Of a stretch of DNA of 40,040 nt, positions 16,069-24,183 are shown piece after piece. Numbering within the stretch: position 1 is the stretch's first letter; each line of letters begins with the position of its first letter. The position numbers and the translations under genes were made by a program. The stretch comes from an uncultured Neisseriaceae bacterium (GTDB lineage: Bacteria; Pseudomonadota; Gammaproteobacteria; Burkholderiales; UBA11063), in the NCBI GenBank assembly GCA_937952895.1, contig CALFYC010000105.1, forward strand, positions 1-40,040. Reading direction: 5' to 3'. Below the pieces are notes generated by a model that worked only from the letters and a program-made list of their open reading frames with translations, made no database searches and was not told the DNA's origin.

Positions 16069-16872
16069 TTACTTAACTTCAACTTTATACTTAGCTTTTA
16101 AGTTTTCAAAAAACGCACGAGTTTTTTCAGATTGAAGTTGGCGTTTAATTTGATCTTTCATTTTGTCGTATGAAGCTAAATTAGTTCCACTACCAGTTTT
16201 AACATCATTTAATTTAATGATATGATAACCAAATTGGCTCTTAACTGGAGTTGTTGTGTATTGACCTTTTTGTAGCTTAGTAATAGCTTGCGTAAATACT
16301 GGAACATAGTTAGAACCATCAGACCAACCAAGATCTCCACCTTTAGCTTTAGAACCTGGATCTACTGAATATTTCTTGGCTAGATCAGCAAAATTTGCGC
16401 CTTTTTTCAATTGAGCAATAATGTCATTTGCTGTTTTTTCATCTTTAACTAAAATATGTGATACTTCATATTGCTTTTTAGCTGCATCGTCTTTTTTCAT
16501 TTGGTCATATTTAGCTTTAATATCAGCATCAGTAATCGGCTTGTCAGCTAATTGTTCTTGCATGATTTGTGCATAAACCATAGGTTTAATTTCTTGCAGT
16601 TTTTGCTGATAAGCTGCGCTATTACCTAAATTTTGGCTATCACCTTCTATCAAAATAGCTTGTTGCATTCCGATAGATTGAAGAATTTCTTTTTTAAATT
16701 GAGGATTATTCATTTGCATAGCGGCCATTGGCGAAGATTTTTTAAATTGCGCCATTGCTTGATCAATAATTTTTTGATCAACTGGTTTGCCATTAACATA
16801 AACAGTTTCAGCAAAACTATTAATAGCTAGTACTGAAGAGGATATTAATAACAACTTGATTAAAAGTTTCAT
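16069..16872 (-). CDS. Periplasmic parvulin-type peptidyl-prolyl isomerase (PpiC/PrsA-like)
   Basis: A 267-residue exported foldase. Residues 1-21 are a Sec signal peptide ending SFA. An N-terminal helical chaperone-like region follows (about 22-135, including KKEILQSIGMQQAILIEGD and a DADIKAKYDQMKK linker). The rotamase domain lies at about 138-230 with the parvulin signatures YEVSHILVKDEKTAND, ADLAKKYSVDPGSKAKGGDLGW and SQFGYHIIKLNDV. A basic C-terminal helix ends the protein. It catalyses cis-trans isomerisation of prolyl bonds during outer-membrane or secreted protein folding. No lipobox, so it is soluble in the periplasm. AAAAGGAAAA precedes the ATG, and an extended -10 promoter lies at 16924-16932. 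Confidence 0.93.
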   Translation of the reverse strand: MKLLIKLLLISSSVLAINSFAETVYVNGKPVDQKIIDQAMAQFKKSSPMAAMQMNNPQFKKEILQSIGMQQAILIEGDSQNLGNSAAYQQKLQEIKPMVYAQIMQEQLADKPITDADIKAKYDQMKKDDAAKKQYEVSHILVKDEKTANDIIAQLKKGANFADLAKKYSVDPGSKAKGGDLGWSDGSNYVPVFTQAITKLQKGQYTTTPVKSQFGYHIIKLNDVKTGSGTNLASYDKMKDQIKRQLQSEKTRAFFENLKAKYKVEVK

Positions 16873-16923
16873 ACATTTTCCTTTTTAGAAGAGATTTAAT
16901 CAATTTAAAAATTACAGACAAAC

Positions 16924-16932
16924 ATTATACCA
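16924..16932 (-). promoter_or_regulatory. Extended -10 promoter of the parvulin gene
   Basis: On the minus strand TATGGTATAAT gives a perfect TATAAT (16929-16924) with the TGN extension. The -35 region is weak, which fits extended -10 promoters. Confidence 0.6.
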
Positions 16933-17026
16933 TAAATCCAACAAGCTATGCAAATTAAATTTATTGTTTGAGTTGTTCTGTCACCTGGGTTTTAAGCTTA
17001 GTGAAGAATGTTTTGATATGTTAAAA

Positions 17027-18364
17027 TTATAAAACATATCTCGATAAATCTTCAGATTGGGCTATATCATTTAATTTACTTTCAACAAACTCCTTATTAA
17101 TGGTTAGTGATTTATAGTCTTCTGGTGTATAAGATACATCTTCAAGTAATTTTTCCATCACTGTATACAGACGTCGTGCACCAATATTCTCAGTTTTTTC
17201 ATTTACATAGAATGCAATTTCTGCAATTTTACTAATGCCATCTTTAGCAAAATTAACCTTAGATTTCTCTGTTGCAAGTAAGGCCTTATATTGTTCAGTT
17301 AAACATGCATCAGTTGCCGTTAAAATCTGCTCGAAATCATTTATAGTTAATGAATTTAATTCAACACGAATGGGTAAGCGACCTTGCAATTCTGGTAATA
17401 AATCTGATGGTTTAGCTAGATGAAATGCTCCTGATGCAATAAATAAAATATGATCAGTCTTAATCATGCCGTATTTAGTATTAACCGTTGTTCCTTCAAT
17501 TAAAGGAAGTAAATCACGCTGTACTCCTGAACGAGATACATCCGCACCACCTTTGTGATCACTACGAATAGCTACTTTGTCAATTTCATCAATAAATACA
17601 ATTCCATTTTGTTCAATACTTTTTATAGTATTAATGCGAATTTCTTCTTCATTAACTAGTTTATTTGCCTCTTCATCAGTAAAAATACGTAAAGCTTCAC
17701 TAACAGAAATTGTGACTTTTTTCTTATTGCCTTCAATATTAGCTGATTCAAACATGCTTTGTAATTGACCAGTCAGGTCTTCAAGGCCTGGTGGTCCGAT
17801 AAGATCTATTTTAGGTTTTTGAGTTTTAATATCAACTTCAATTGATCGGTCATCTAATTTCCCATCCTTTAGCATTTCACGAAATTTATTGCGTGCTTTT
17901 GTATCAGTTTTTTCTTCAGTTGGTTCTTCCTCATTTGAGCTAGTTTCGCGAGCAGGAGGTAACAATATATCTAAAATTCGATTTTCAGCAATATCTTGAG
18001 CTTTTTGCAAGGTTTTTTCTTTGGCAATATCACGTTGACGCTTAATGGCGATTTCAGCTAAATCACGAATTATTGAATCAACGTCTTTACCCACATATCC
18101 AACTTCAGTAAATTTAGTTGCTTCGACTTTTAAAAATGGAGCATCAGCAAGTTTGGCAATACGCCTAGCAATTTCAGTTTTCCCAACACCAGTAGGTCCA
18201 ATCATCAAAATGTTCTTGGGGGTAATTTCAGTTTGTAACGGTTGCAACACTTGAGTGCGACGCCAGCGATTTCTTAATGCAATAGCTACAGCTTTTTTTG
18301 CATTATGTTGACCTACAATATATTTGTCTAATTCAGAGACAATTTCCTTAGGGGTAAGTTGCAT
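17027..18364 (-). CDS. hslU: ATP-dependent protease ATPase subunit HslU
   Basis: A 445-residue AAA+ unfoldase (E. coli HslU has 443). Start: MQLTPKEIVSELDKYIVGQHN, the usual HslU opening. Walker A GPTGVGKT is at residues 56-63; next come the pore-loop segment GYVGKDVDSIIRDL, the charged I-domain (about 120-230), Walker B GIVFIDEIDK, and RSGVQRDLLPLIEGT. Sensor 2 is in IGARRLYTVMEKLLE. The C-terminus EDLSRYVL is the tail that inserts between HslV subunits and activates the peptidase. HslV is normally encoded just upstream, but here the neighbour is a DUF4149 membrane protein and no HslV is found in the window. The intact tail suggests that an hslV exists elsewhere. A TTGATT-N18-TATAGT promoter lies about 65 bases upstream. 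Confidence 0.97.
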   Translation of the reverse strand: MQLTPKEIVSELDKYIVGQHNAKKAVAIALRNRWRRTQVLQPLQTEITPKNILMIGPTGVGKTEIARRIAKLADAPFLKVEATKFTEVGYVGKDVDSIIRDLAEIAIKRQRDIAKEKTLQKAQDIAENRILDILLPPARETSSNEEEPTEEKTDTKARNKFREMLKDGKLDDRSIEVDIKTQKPKIDLIGPPGLEDLTGQLQSMFESANIEGNKKKVTISVSEALRIFTDEEANKLVNEEEIRINTIKSIEQNGIVFIDEIDKVAIRSDHKGGADVSRSGVQRDLLPLIEGTTVNTKYGMIKTDHILFIASGAFHLAKPSDLLPELQGRLPIRVELNSLTINDFEQILTATDACLTEQYKALLATEKSKVNFAKDGISKIAEIAFYVNEKTENIGARRLYTVMEKLLEDVSYTPEDYKSLTINKEFVESKLNDIAQSEDLSRYVL

Positions 18365-18426
18365 AAAACAAGTATCCTTTTGATTATTTTTGAGCTGGTT
18401 TAATGTGCAATAATGTAATAATTATT

Positions 18427-18456
18427 ACTATATATGGATGTTTTTTTGAAAATCAA
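18427..18456 (-). promoter_or_regulatory. Promoter upstream of hslU
   Basis: On the minus strand TTGATT (18456-18451), an 18-base spacer and TATAGT (18432-18427). It looks like a sigma-70 site; no clear heat-shock sigma-32 signature was seen. The 240-base gap 18365-18604 holds nothing else I can identify. Confidence 0.58.
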
Positions 18457-18604
18457 GTATATTCATTTTGTCTAATCCAAATTTTAGTGGATCATTAATG
18501 TAGTGGCAGAATTAATTAGCGTTTTTTAATACCTATTGCTCTTGTCTTAGGGTGTAGCTACTGGTAATTTTAAAAATCAACTTTGAATAGATAATCTTTA
18601 AAAA

Positions 18605-19132
18605 TTACATTTCAAGTAGATAAAGAACTCCAATCGCACAGTTTAATAAAAATAATATTGCGGATAATGAGTGCCAAAAATCAAATACATTATTTTGTAA
18701 TGCAATTACACTATGTGCCAGATTAGATAAATTTTGGCGTAAACGATAAACAATTGGAAATATAGCAAAGTAATTGATAATTAAGATAAATGCCATAACT
18801 AAGATATACCAAAAGCGCTTGGTCTTTATTAATTTTAGTTTATGGTTAATAATAACTTCGATTAACGCTAGAAATAAACAAATTAAGCCCATATAAGCTA
18901 AGATATTTAATACTTGCCCAACAATATTTGCTGCAGTTATTTGATCAATTGTACGAAATAAAATCGGAAAAACCACTAATCCAGTAACCCAGCTTCCCCC
19001 AATCCATAAAACCATCGCAATTTTACTCAATTGATGAATACTAATGATTTCGTTTTTAATGGTGGCCTTTTTTGTTGGTGCTGCACGTTTCTTTGTTGCT
19101 GAAACTTTTGGAGATGGTGGTGATTTTTTCAT
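18605..19132 (-). CDS. DUF4149-family integral membrane protein
   Basis: A 175-residue membrane protein. The first ~28 residues are Lys/Pro/Ala/Thr-rich and cytoplasmic by the positive-inside rule. Four membrane segments follow, at about 33-60 (LSKIAMVLWIGGSWVTGLVV), 68-95, 107-129 and 148-173. The pattern VLWIGGSWVTGLVVFPILF plus a late FDFWHSLSAILFLLN (aromatic-Trp-His-Ser) matches the DUF4149 family common in betaproteobacteria. No biochemical role is established. It sits between ppa and hslU on the same strand, with TAGGACA before the ATG, and may be transcribed by read-through from ppa. Confidence 0.75.
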   Translation of the reverse strand: MKKSPPSPKVSATKKRAAPTKKATIKNEIISIHQLSKIAMVLWIGGSWVTGLVVFPILFRTIDQITAANIVGQVLNILAYMGLICLFLALIEVIINHKLKLIKTKRFWYILVMAFILIINYFAIFPIVYRLRQNLSNLAHSVIALQNNVFDFWHSLSAILFLLNCAIGVLYLLEM

Positions 19133-19147
19133 TAAATGTCCTAAAAG

Positions 19148-19187
19148 AATTAGTTGAGCCTAACTTATTTTGATGGCTCAACTAATT
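19148..19187 (-). terminator. Hairpin between ppa and the DUF4149 gene
   Basis: AATTAGTTGAGCC (19148-19160) pairs exactly with GGCTCAACTAATT (19175-19187) around a 14-base loop. On the minus strand CTTTTAG follows the stem, so termination or attenuation after ppa is likely. Confidence 0.68.
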
Positions 19188-19199
19188 TTTAATGCTGAA

Positions 19200-19730
19200 T
19201 TATGCTTTATTATAACGTTCAACTGATAGTTTAATTTCTTCTTTAGCTTTTTCAATACCTTCCCAGCCGGTAATTTTTACCCATTTGTTTTTTTCAAGGG
19301 TTTTATAATGGCTAAAGAAAAATTGAATTTGTTCTACTAGTAATGGTGGTAATTGTTCTATACTATCAATTTTGTCATACATTGGGCAGATTTTTTTAGT
19401 TGGTAGGGCTAAAATTTTTGCATCAATCCCAGATTCATCTTCCATAAGTAAAACGGCAAGCGGACGGCATTTAACTAATGCACCATGTGCAACAGGAAAT
19501 GGTGTAACTACAACTACATCAGCTGGATCTCCATCTTCCGATAAAGTGTGAGGAATGAATCCATAGTTTGCGGGATACGACATTGCAGTGCTTACAAATC
19601 TATCGACAAATAAAACTCCGGCTTCTTTATTCATTTCATATTTAACTGGAGTAGAATTAGCTGGAATTTCGATAATAACATTAAATTCTTCGGGAATATT
19701 TGCACCGGCACTAACTTTTTCCAAATTCAT
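19200..19730 (-). CDS. ppa: Inorganic pyrophosphatase, family I
   Basis: A soluble magnesium-dependent enzyme that splits pyrophosphate to two phosphates, pulling biosynthetic reactions forward. I start it at the ATG at 19730 (MNLEKVSAGANIPEEFNVII), which aligns with known family starts and has AGGAAA about 5 bases upstream; an in-frame ATG at 19766 would add 12 unrelated residues. The product has 176 residues, like E. coli Ppa. Active-site landmarks are VIEIPANSTPVKYEMNKE, FVDRFVSTAMSYPANYGFIP, the metal-binding EDGDPADVVV, DAKILALP and the closing HYKTLEKNKWVKITGWEG. It is divergent from coq7, with a shared 169-base regulatory gap. Confidence 0.96.
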   Translation of the reverse strand: MNLEKVSAGANIPEEFNVIIEIPANSTPVKYEMNKEAGVLFVDRFVSTAMSYPANYGFIPHTLSEDGDPADVVVVTPFPVAHGALVKCRPLAVLLMEDESGIDAKILALPTKKICPMYDKIDSIEQLPPLLVEQIQFFFSHYKTLEKNKWVKITGWEGIEKAKEEIKLSVERYNKA

Positions 19731-19799
19731 CAGATTTCCTTTTCTGTCAAATAAAATTATATACAAATCAATTTAATTGTAGTTAAAAATAATCCACTT

Positions 19800-19825
19800 T
19801 TACAATTAAAACGGTATAATTGTAA
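19800..19825 (+). promoter_or_regulatory. Putative coq7 -10 box inside an inverted repeat
   Basis: TATAAT at 19815-19820 lies within TTACAATT (19800-19807), ten bases, AATTGTAA (19818-19825), an exact 8-bp inverted repeat. A repressor or other dimeric regulator could bind here, between the divergent ppa and coq7 genes. The -35 is weak and no regulator is known. Confidence 0.42.
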
Positions 19826-19899
19826 CCGCTAAAGAGTAAATTTTGCAAATTTTAGAATCAACCTAATTAAAAAATATAGCGAATTTAAGGAACTAAATT

Positions 19900-20517
19900 G
19901 TGGATAAATTAATTATTGAATTTGATAAAATCGTCAGAAATTTATTTACTAAACCCATTTCAATACGTAAACATCCGGATGCCCAGATTGATGACGTAAA
20001 ATTATCGGATGCTGAAAAAAAACATGTTATAGGTCTTATGCGGGTTAATTATTGTGGTGAGGTATGTGCACAGGCTTTATATCAGGGGCATGCTCTAACT
20101 TCCAGAGATCAAAAGCATAAAGAAATTTTTGAGGAAGCGGCAAATGAAGAAACCGAGCATTTAGCTTGGACTAGACATAGAATCGAAGAATTGGGTGGTA
20201 AAGTGAGTTTTTTTAATCCTTTGTTTTATGCTGGGAGTTTGGCAATTGCTATTACTGCTGGAATTTTTGGGGACAAATGGAATTTAGGTTTTTTAGAAGA
20301 AACTGAACATCAAGTTGAGAAACATTTAGCTAATCATTTAGATAAATTACCTAAATCTGATTTTAAAAGTCATGCTATTTTAAGTCAAATGCGTGAAGAT
20401 GAAATTGAGCACGCTAATAAAGCACATAACCAAGGGGCGGCTAATTTGCCAACCCCAATTAAAATGCTGATGGCATTATCTTCTAAATGTATGACAAAGC
20501 TTACTTATTATATTTGA
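19900..20517 (+). CDS. coq7: 3-demethoxyubiquinol 3-hydroxylase (Coq7 family)
   Basis: A 205-residue di-iron hydroxylase that performs the last ring hydroxylation in ubiquinone synthesis. The six carboxylate/histidine ligands are visible in two half-motifs: Glu54, Glu84 with His87 (EETEH), then Glu136 (EETEHQ), Glu168 and His171 (EDEIEH). The central membrane-associated segment is FYAGSLAIAITAGIFGDKW. The start is GTG at 19900, with AAGGAA 7 bases upstream. The gene ends TGA followed by TAG, showing that TGA is a real stop in this genome. Coq7-type enzymes replace UbiF in many alpha- and betaproteobacteria, a taxonomic hint. No other ubiquinone gene adjoins it. Confidence 0.95.
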   Translation: MDKLIIEFDKIVRNLFTKPISIRKHPDAQIDDVKLSDAEKKHVIGLMRVNYCGEVCAQALYQGHALTSRDQKHKEIFEEAANEETEHLAWTRHRIEELGGKVSFFNPLFYAGSLAIAITAGIFGDKWNLGFLEETEHQVEKHLANHLDKLPKSDFKSHAILSQMREDEIEHANKAHNQGAANLPTPIKMLMALSSKCMTKLTYYI

Positions 20518-20622
20518 TAGTTGTCATTTAAAGCTAATTATGAACTAACAAATATGCTAAAATTCCGGATTAGTTAATTTGTAAACATTTTGTATTGAAT
20601 TTATAATCAAAGGGGTGCTATT

Positions 20623-21084
20623 GTGACAGAAACTCAAACCCAGGCGCCAGTTTTTAGCCTGGATAAAATATACGTAAAGGATATTTCACTTGAAATTCCT
20701 GGTGCTCCTAAAATATTTCTAAATCGTGGACAACCCACAATTGATTTGAATTTGAATTTTTCAACAGAATCAATTGGAGATGGGGTATATCAAACCGTAT
20801 TACATGCTGTTGTAAATGCTAAAATTGGTACTGAGCAGATGTTTTTAATTGAGGTTGATCAATGTGGTATTTTTCAGATAAAAAATATTCCTCAAGAACA
20901 ACTAGAGCTAATTTTTAACATAGAGTGTCCTAACATAATTTTTCCATATCTGCGTGAGACGGTTAGTGATATGACGACACGTGCTGGATTTACTGCGGTT
21001 ATGTTAGCACCAGTTAATTTTGCTTTTTTGTATCAACAAAAACAGCAAGCGCAAGCAAACCCTCTTAGTAATACAATAAACTAA
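20623..21084 (+). CDS. secB: Protein-export chaperone SecB
   Basis: A 153-residue SecB, the homotetrameric cytoplasmic chaperone that holds preproteins unfolded and delivers them to SecA. Family marks are FSLDKIYVKDISLEIPGAP near the N-terminus, the alternating-hydrophobic strand region around LNLNFS and GVYQTVLHAVVNA, and the highly conserved IIFPYLRETVSDMTTRAGF. The C-terminus lacks the strongly acidic SecA-binding tail seen in some species and ends QQAQANPLSNTIN. The start is GTG at 20623, with AGGGG about 7 bases upstream. It lies 4 bases before gpsA. The glutaredoxin gene that often sits between them in other proteobacteria is absent. Confidence 0.95.
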   Translation: MTETQTQAPVFSLDKIYVKDISLEIPGAPKIFLNRGQPTIDLNLNFSTESIGDGVYQTVLHAVVNAKIGTEQMFLIEVDQCGIFQIKNIPQEQLELIFNIECPNIIFPYLRETVSDMTTRAGFTAVMLAPVNFAFLYQQKQQAQANPLSNTIN

Positions 21085-21088
21085 CTAG

Positions 21089-22108
21089 ATGAAATCAGTT
21101 GGAGTAATCGGTGCCGGTTCTTGGGGTTCAGCCCTTAGTATTGCTTTTAGTGCTATTGCTCCAGTTACTTTGTGGAGTCGTGATCAAGGGCAAGTTTTAA
21201 AAATTAACCAGGAGCGAATTAATCCGGGTTATTTATCTGGTCTAATAAAGTTTCCGAGTAATATTGTTGCAGTATCTGATTTGGCTGAGATTGCTAGTAA
21301 AGATCTAATTATAATTGCAACTCCACTTATGGCTTTACGTGAAGTTTTAACTAAACTTAAGTTAAACTTACCGACAAATAAAAATGCTCCTGATTTATTG
21401 TGGGTTTGCAAAGGGTTCGAATTAGAAACAAAATTACTACCGCACCAAATTATTCGGGAAGTCTTAGGGGACATACAAAATATTGGTGCCTTACTTGGAC
21501 CATCTTTCGCGGATGAAGTTGCAAAAAAGCTTCCAACTGCAATAACGTTAGCGAGTTTTGAATTAGAGTTCGCCCTTAAATTAGTTAATCAATGTGCAAA
21601 AATTCCCAATTTTAGGATTTATGCGAATAATGATGTAATTGGTTCTGAAGTAGGCTCAGCGGTTAAAAATATTATTGCGATTGCTGTGGGTATTTCAGAT
21701 GGATTACAATTAGGTTTTAATGCCCGAGCTGCATTAATTACGCGTAGCCTAAATGAATTGTCAAATTTAGTGCGAAAACTAGGTGGCAAAACTGAAACAG
21801 TTTATGGTTTAACTGGGATTGGTGATTTGATTTTAACTTGTACTGGTGATTTATCACGTAATCGCAAAGTTGGTTTAGAGTTGGCTAAAGGCCTCACACT
21901 TGATGAAATTATTCGTGATTTGGGACATGTTGCTGAGGGCGTAAATGCGGTTAAATCGGTATTTACTTTGAGTCAACAGCTAGAAATAGATATGCCAATT
22001 GTAAATGCAGTATACAATGTGATTTATCAAAAGTCTGATCTTGAATTAACCGTATTAAATTTATTAAATCGAGAGCCTAAGCCTGAATTTATTAGTCAAG
22101 ACAATTAA
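21089..22108 (+). CDS. gpsA: Glycerol-3-phosphate dehydrogenase [NAD(P)+]
   Basis: A 339-residue cytosolic enzyme reducing dihydroxyacetone phosphate to sn-glycerol 3-phosphate for phospholipid synthesis. The N-terminal Rossmann loop is GAGSWGSAL (residues 7-15), then VTLWSRD and the conserved ALLGPSFADEVAKKLPTA. Catalytic/substrate region: GSEVGSAVKNIIAIAVGISDGL, with the key Lys in AVKN, then GLTGIGDLILTCTGDLSRNRKVG and HVAEGVNAVKSV. It follows secB after four bases with no obvious Shine-Dalgarno of its own, so translational coupling is probable. It precedes lolA by 34 bases in what looks like one envelope-biogenesis operon. Confidence 0.96.
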   Translation: MKSVGVIGAGSWGSALSIAFSAIAPVTLWSRDQGQVLKINQERINPGYLSGLIKFPSNIVAVSDLAEIASKDLIIIATPLMALREVLTKLKLNLPTNKNAPDLLWVCKGFELETKLLPHQIIREVLGDIQNIGALLGPSFADEVAKKLPTAITLASFELEFALKLVNQCAKIPNFRIYANNDVIGSEVGSAVKNIIAIAVGISDGLQLGFNARAALITRSLNELSNLVRKLGGKTETVYGLTGIGDLILTCTGDLSRNRKVGLELAKGLTLDEIIRDLGHVAEGVNAVKSVFTLSQQLEIDMPIVNAVYNVIYQKSDLELTVLNLLNREPKPEFISQDN

Positions 22109-22142
22109 TTATTTTAAGATGTTTTATGGAGTGTAGCAATAA

Positions 22143-22754
22143 ATGCGTAAATTATGGATTTTATTATTGATCGGTTTTAGTTATGCCGATGGCATGAAAG
22201 CATTAGATATTTTTTTACAAAATAAAAATAGTACGATTAGTGCTAATTTTACTCAGACTGTTTATGGACGTAAAAAGAATAAAGTTTCAACAGGTTCTAT
22301 GGAAATCTCTAGACCAAATAAATTTAAATGGCAATATAATGAAGAAGACCAATTGATTGTAAGTGATGGTAAAGTGATTTATATTTACGATAAACCATTA
22401 GCTCAAGTGACGTTAAAGAAATTAGATGCATCACTTGGTAAAACTCCAGCATTGTTATTAGCCGGTGGCTCGGATATTAAAAAATATTATAATATCAGTG
22501 AATCGAAAAGTAATGATGGGTTAGAGTGGGTAATATTGGTTCCTAAAAATAGTGATGAAAATAATGGTTTTAAATCTGTATTGATGGGGTTTAATAAAAC
22601 TAATCAAAATCTAACGCAAATGCAATTTGTTGATAGTTTTGATAATAAAAGTTTAATTAGTTTCACAAATGTGCAACTTGGTGTTAAATTTCCCGATAAT
22701 GAATTTAAATTCGTGGCCCCCAAAGGTACTGATATTGTAAATTCAGATCAGTAA
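22143..22754 (+). CDS. lolA: Outer-membrane lipoprotein carrier protein LolA
   Basis: A 203-residue periplasmic chaperone that takes lipoproteins from the LolCDE complex and ferries them to LolB. It has a short hydrophobic signal sequence (about residues 1-16, MRKLWILLLIGFSYA). The mature protein shows the LolA order: ALDIFLQNKNSTISANFTQTVYG, GSMEISRPNKFKWQYNEEDQLIVSDGKVIYIYDKPLAQVTLKKLD and a C-terminal INSTVQ-like strand set ending FKFVAPKGTDIV. The unclosed-barrel hydrophobic pocket is inferred from the family. GGAGTG precedes the start. It sits between gpsA and murC, unlike the frequent ftsK-lolA-rarA order. Confidence 0.92.
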   Translation: MRKLWILLLIGFSYADGMKALDIFLQNKNSTISANFTQTVYGRKKNKVSTGSMEISRPNKFKWQYNEEDQLIVSDGKVIYIYDKPLAQVTLKKLDASLGKTPALLLAGGSDIKKYYNISESKSNDGLEWVILVPKNSDENNGFKSVLMGFNKTNQNLTQMQFVDSFDNKSLISFTNVQLGVKFPDNEFKFVAPKGTDIVNSDQ

Positions 22755-22785
22755 TAGTTTAGTTTTATTAAGGCAAATAAGGCAA

Positions 22786-24165
22786 ATGAAATCTAAAGTA
22801 AAATATATACATTTCATTGGTGTTGGTGGTGTTGGAATGTCCGGCATTGCTGAAGTATTACATAATCTTGGTTACATTGTTTCTGGTTCAGATATTGCAA
22901 ATAATTATAATACTGAGCGCTTAGAAACGCTTGGTTTGAAAATTTTTATTGGGCATAAAGCCGAAAATATTGGTAATGCTCAGGTAATTGTTACTTCAGG
23001 TGCAATTGATGCTAGTAATCCAGAAGTAATTGCCGCTGATAAAAAAAGTATTCCAGTTGTGCCACGAGCTATGATGCTTGCTGAACTTATGCGTTTTAAA
23101 TATGGAATTGCGATTGCAGGAACTCATGGAAAGACTACTACAACTAGTTTATGCGCTGAAGTATTAAGATCATGTGGGCTTGATCCAACTTTTGTAATTG
23201 GGGGCAAATTAGCTACAACTGGTTCCAATGCAAGTCTTGGCACAGGTGAATATTTAGTTGCTGAAGCCGATGAATCAGATGCTTCATTTTTATATTTAAA
23301 TCCATTAATTAGTGTAGTTACCAACATTGATTTAGATCATATGGATACATATGATCATGATGAGGAAAAGTTAAAAGCAACTTTTATTGATTTTATCCAC
23401 CGAGTGCCTTTTTATGGTAAAGCTATTTTATGTAATGAAGATGAACGCTTACGTTCAATCATACCGCAAGTAAAACGACCGATGATTACTTATGGATTAA
23501 GTCCTGATAGTGATATTTATGCAACAGATATTAGTAATTGTAATGGGCAAATGAAATTTACTGTATGCGTTCCAAAGCAGAGTATTCAAGAACCAGTAGT
23601 GCTTAATTTACCGGGGGTGCATAATGTTTTAAATGCACTATCGGTAATTGCTGTTGGGCTTGAATGTGAGTGTAAGATTGAATCAATTGCTAAAGCTCTA
23701 GCTACTTTTAATGGGGTGGGAAGGCGTTGTCAGCGTTATCCAGATGTTAAATTAAATGGGAAAATTGCTAATTTAATTGATGATTATGGACATCATCCAT
23801 CTGAATTAAAAGCAACTATCAAAGCTTTAAAAGATGCTTATCCAGAGCAAAGAATGTTATTAATTTTTCAGCCTCATCGATACACGAGAACTAGAGATTT
23901 ATTTGATGATTTTGTAAATGTATTAAGTGGCGTAGATCAACTAATCATATTAGAAGTATATTCTGCAGGTGAAAAGCCTATTGCATTAGCCGATGGTCGA
24001 TCATTAGTGCGGGCAATTCGTCAGCAGGGAAATGTAAATACAGTATTTGCATCCGATTTAGATGATGCACAAAAAGTTTTAGCCCAAATTATGCATGATG
24101 GAGATCTCTTAGTTACAATGGGTGCGGGTAGTATTGGTAAATTACCTGGTATTTTGACTGGTTAA
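22786..24165 (+). CDS. murC: UDP-N-acetylmuramate--L-alanine ligase
   Basis: A 459-residue Mur ligase adding L-alanine to UDP-MurNAc, the first peptide step of peptidoglycan synthesis. The N-terminal Rossmann-like domain opens IHFIGVGGVGMSGIAEVLHNLG. The ATP loop is GTHGKTTTT (residues 112-120), followed by VAEADESDASFLYLNPLISVVTNIDLDHMDTY-type central domain sequence. The C-terminal domain contains DDYGHHPSELKATI and FQPHRYTRTRDLFDDF. All three Mur domains are full length. It starts 31 bases after lolA. In most dcw clusters murG lies just upstream; here lolA takes that place. Confidence 0.97.
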   Translation: MKSKVKYIHFIGVGGVGMSGIAEVLHNLGYIVSGSDIANNYNTERLETLGLKIFIGHKAENIGNAQVIVTSGAIDASNPEVIAADKKSIPVVPRAMMLAELMRFKYGIAIAGTHGKTTTTSLCAEVLRSCGLDPTFVIGGKLATTGSNASLGTGEYLVAEADESDASFLYLNPLISVVTNIDLDHMDTYDHDEEKLKATFIDFIHRVPFYGKAILCNEDERLRSIIPQVKRPMITYGLSPDSDIYATDISNCNGQMKFTVCVPKQSIQEPVVLNLPGVHNVLNALSVIAVGLECECKIESIAKALATFNGVGRRCQRYPDVKLNGKIANLIDDYGHHPSELKATIKALKDAYPEQRMLLIFQPHRYTRTRDLFDDFVNVLSGVDQLIILEVYSAGEKPIALADGRSLVRAIRQQGNVNTVFASDLDDAQKVLAQIMHDGDLLVTMGAGSIGKLPGILTG

Positions 24166-24183
24166 AAATAAGGTTTATAAGAC

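Noticed and set aside
17015..17040. Hairpin GATATGTT/AACATATC at the end of hslU as a terminator
   Set aside because: The stem is short and AT-rich, overlaps the last codons, and has A rather than T residues after it on the coding strand.
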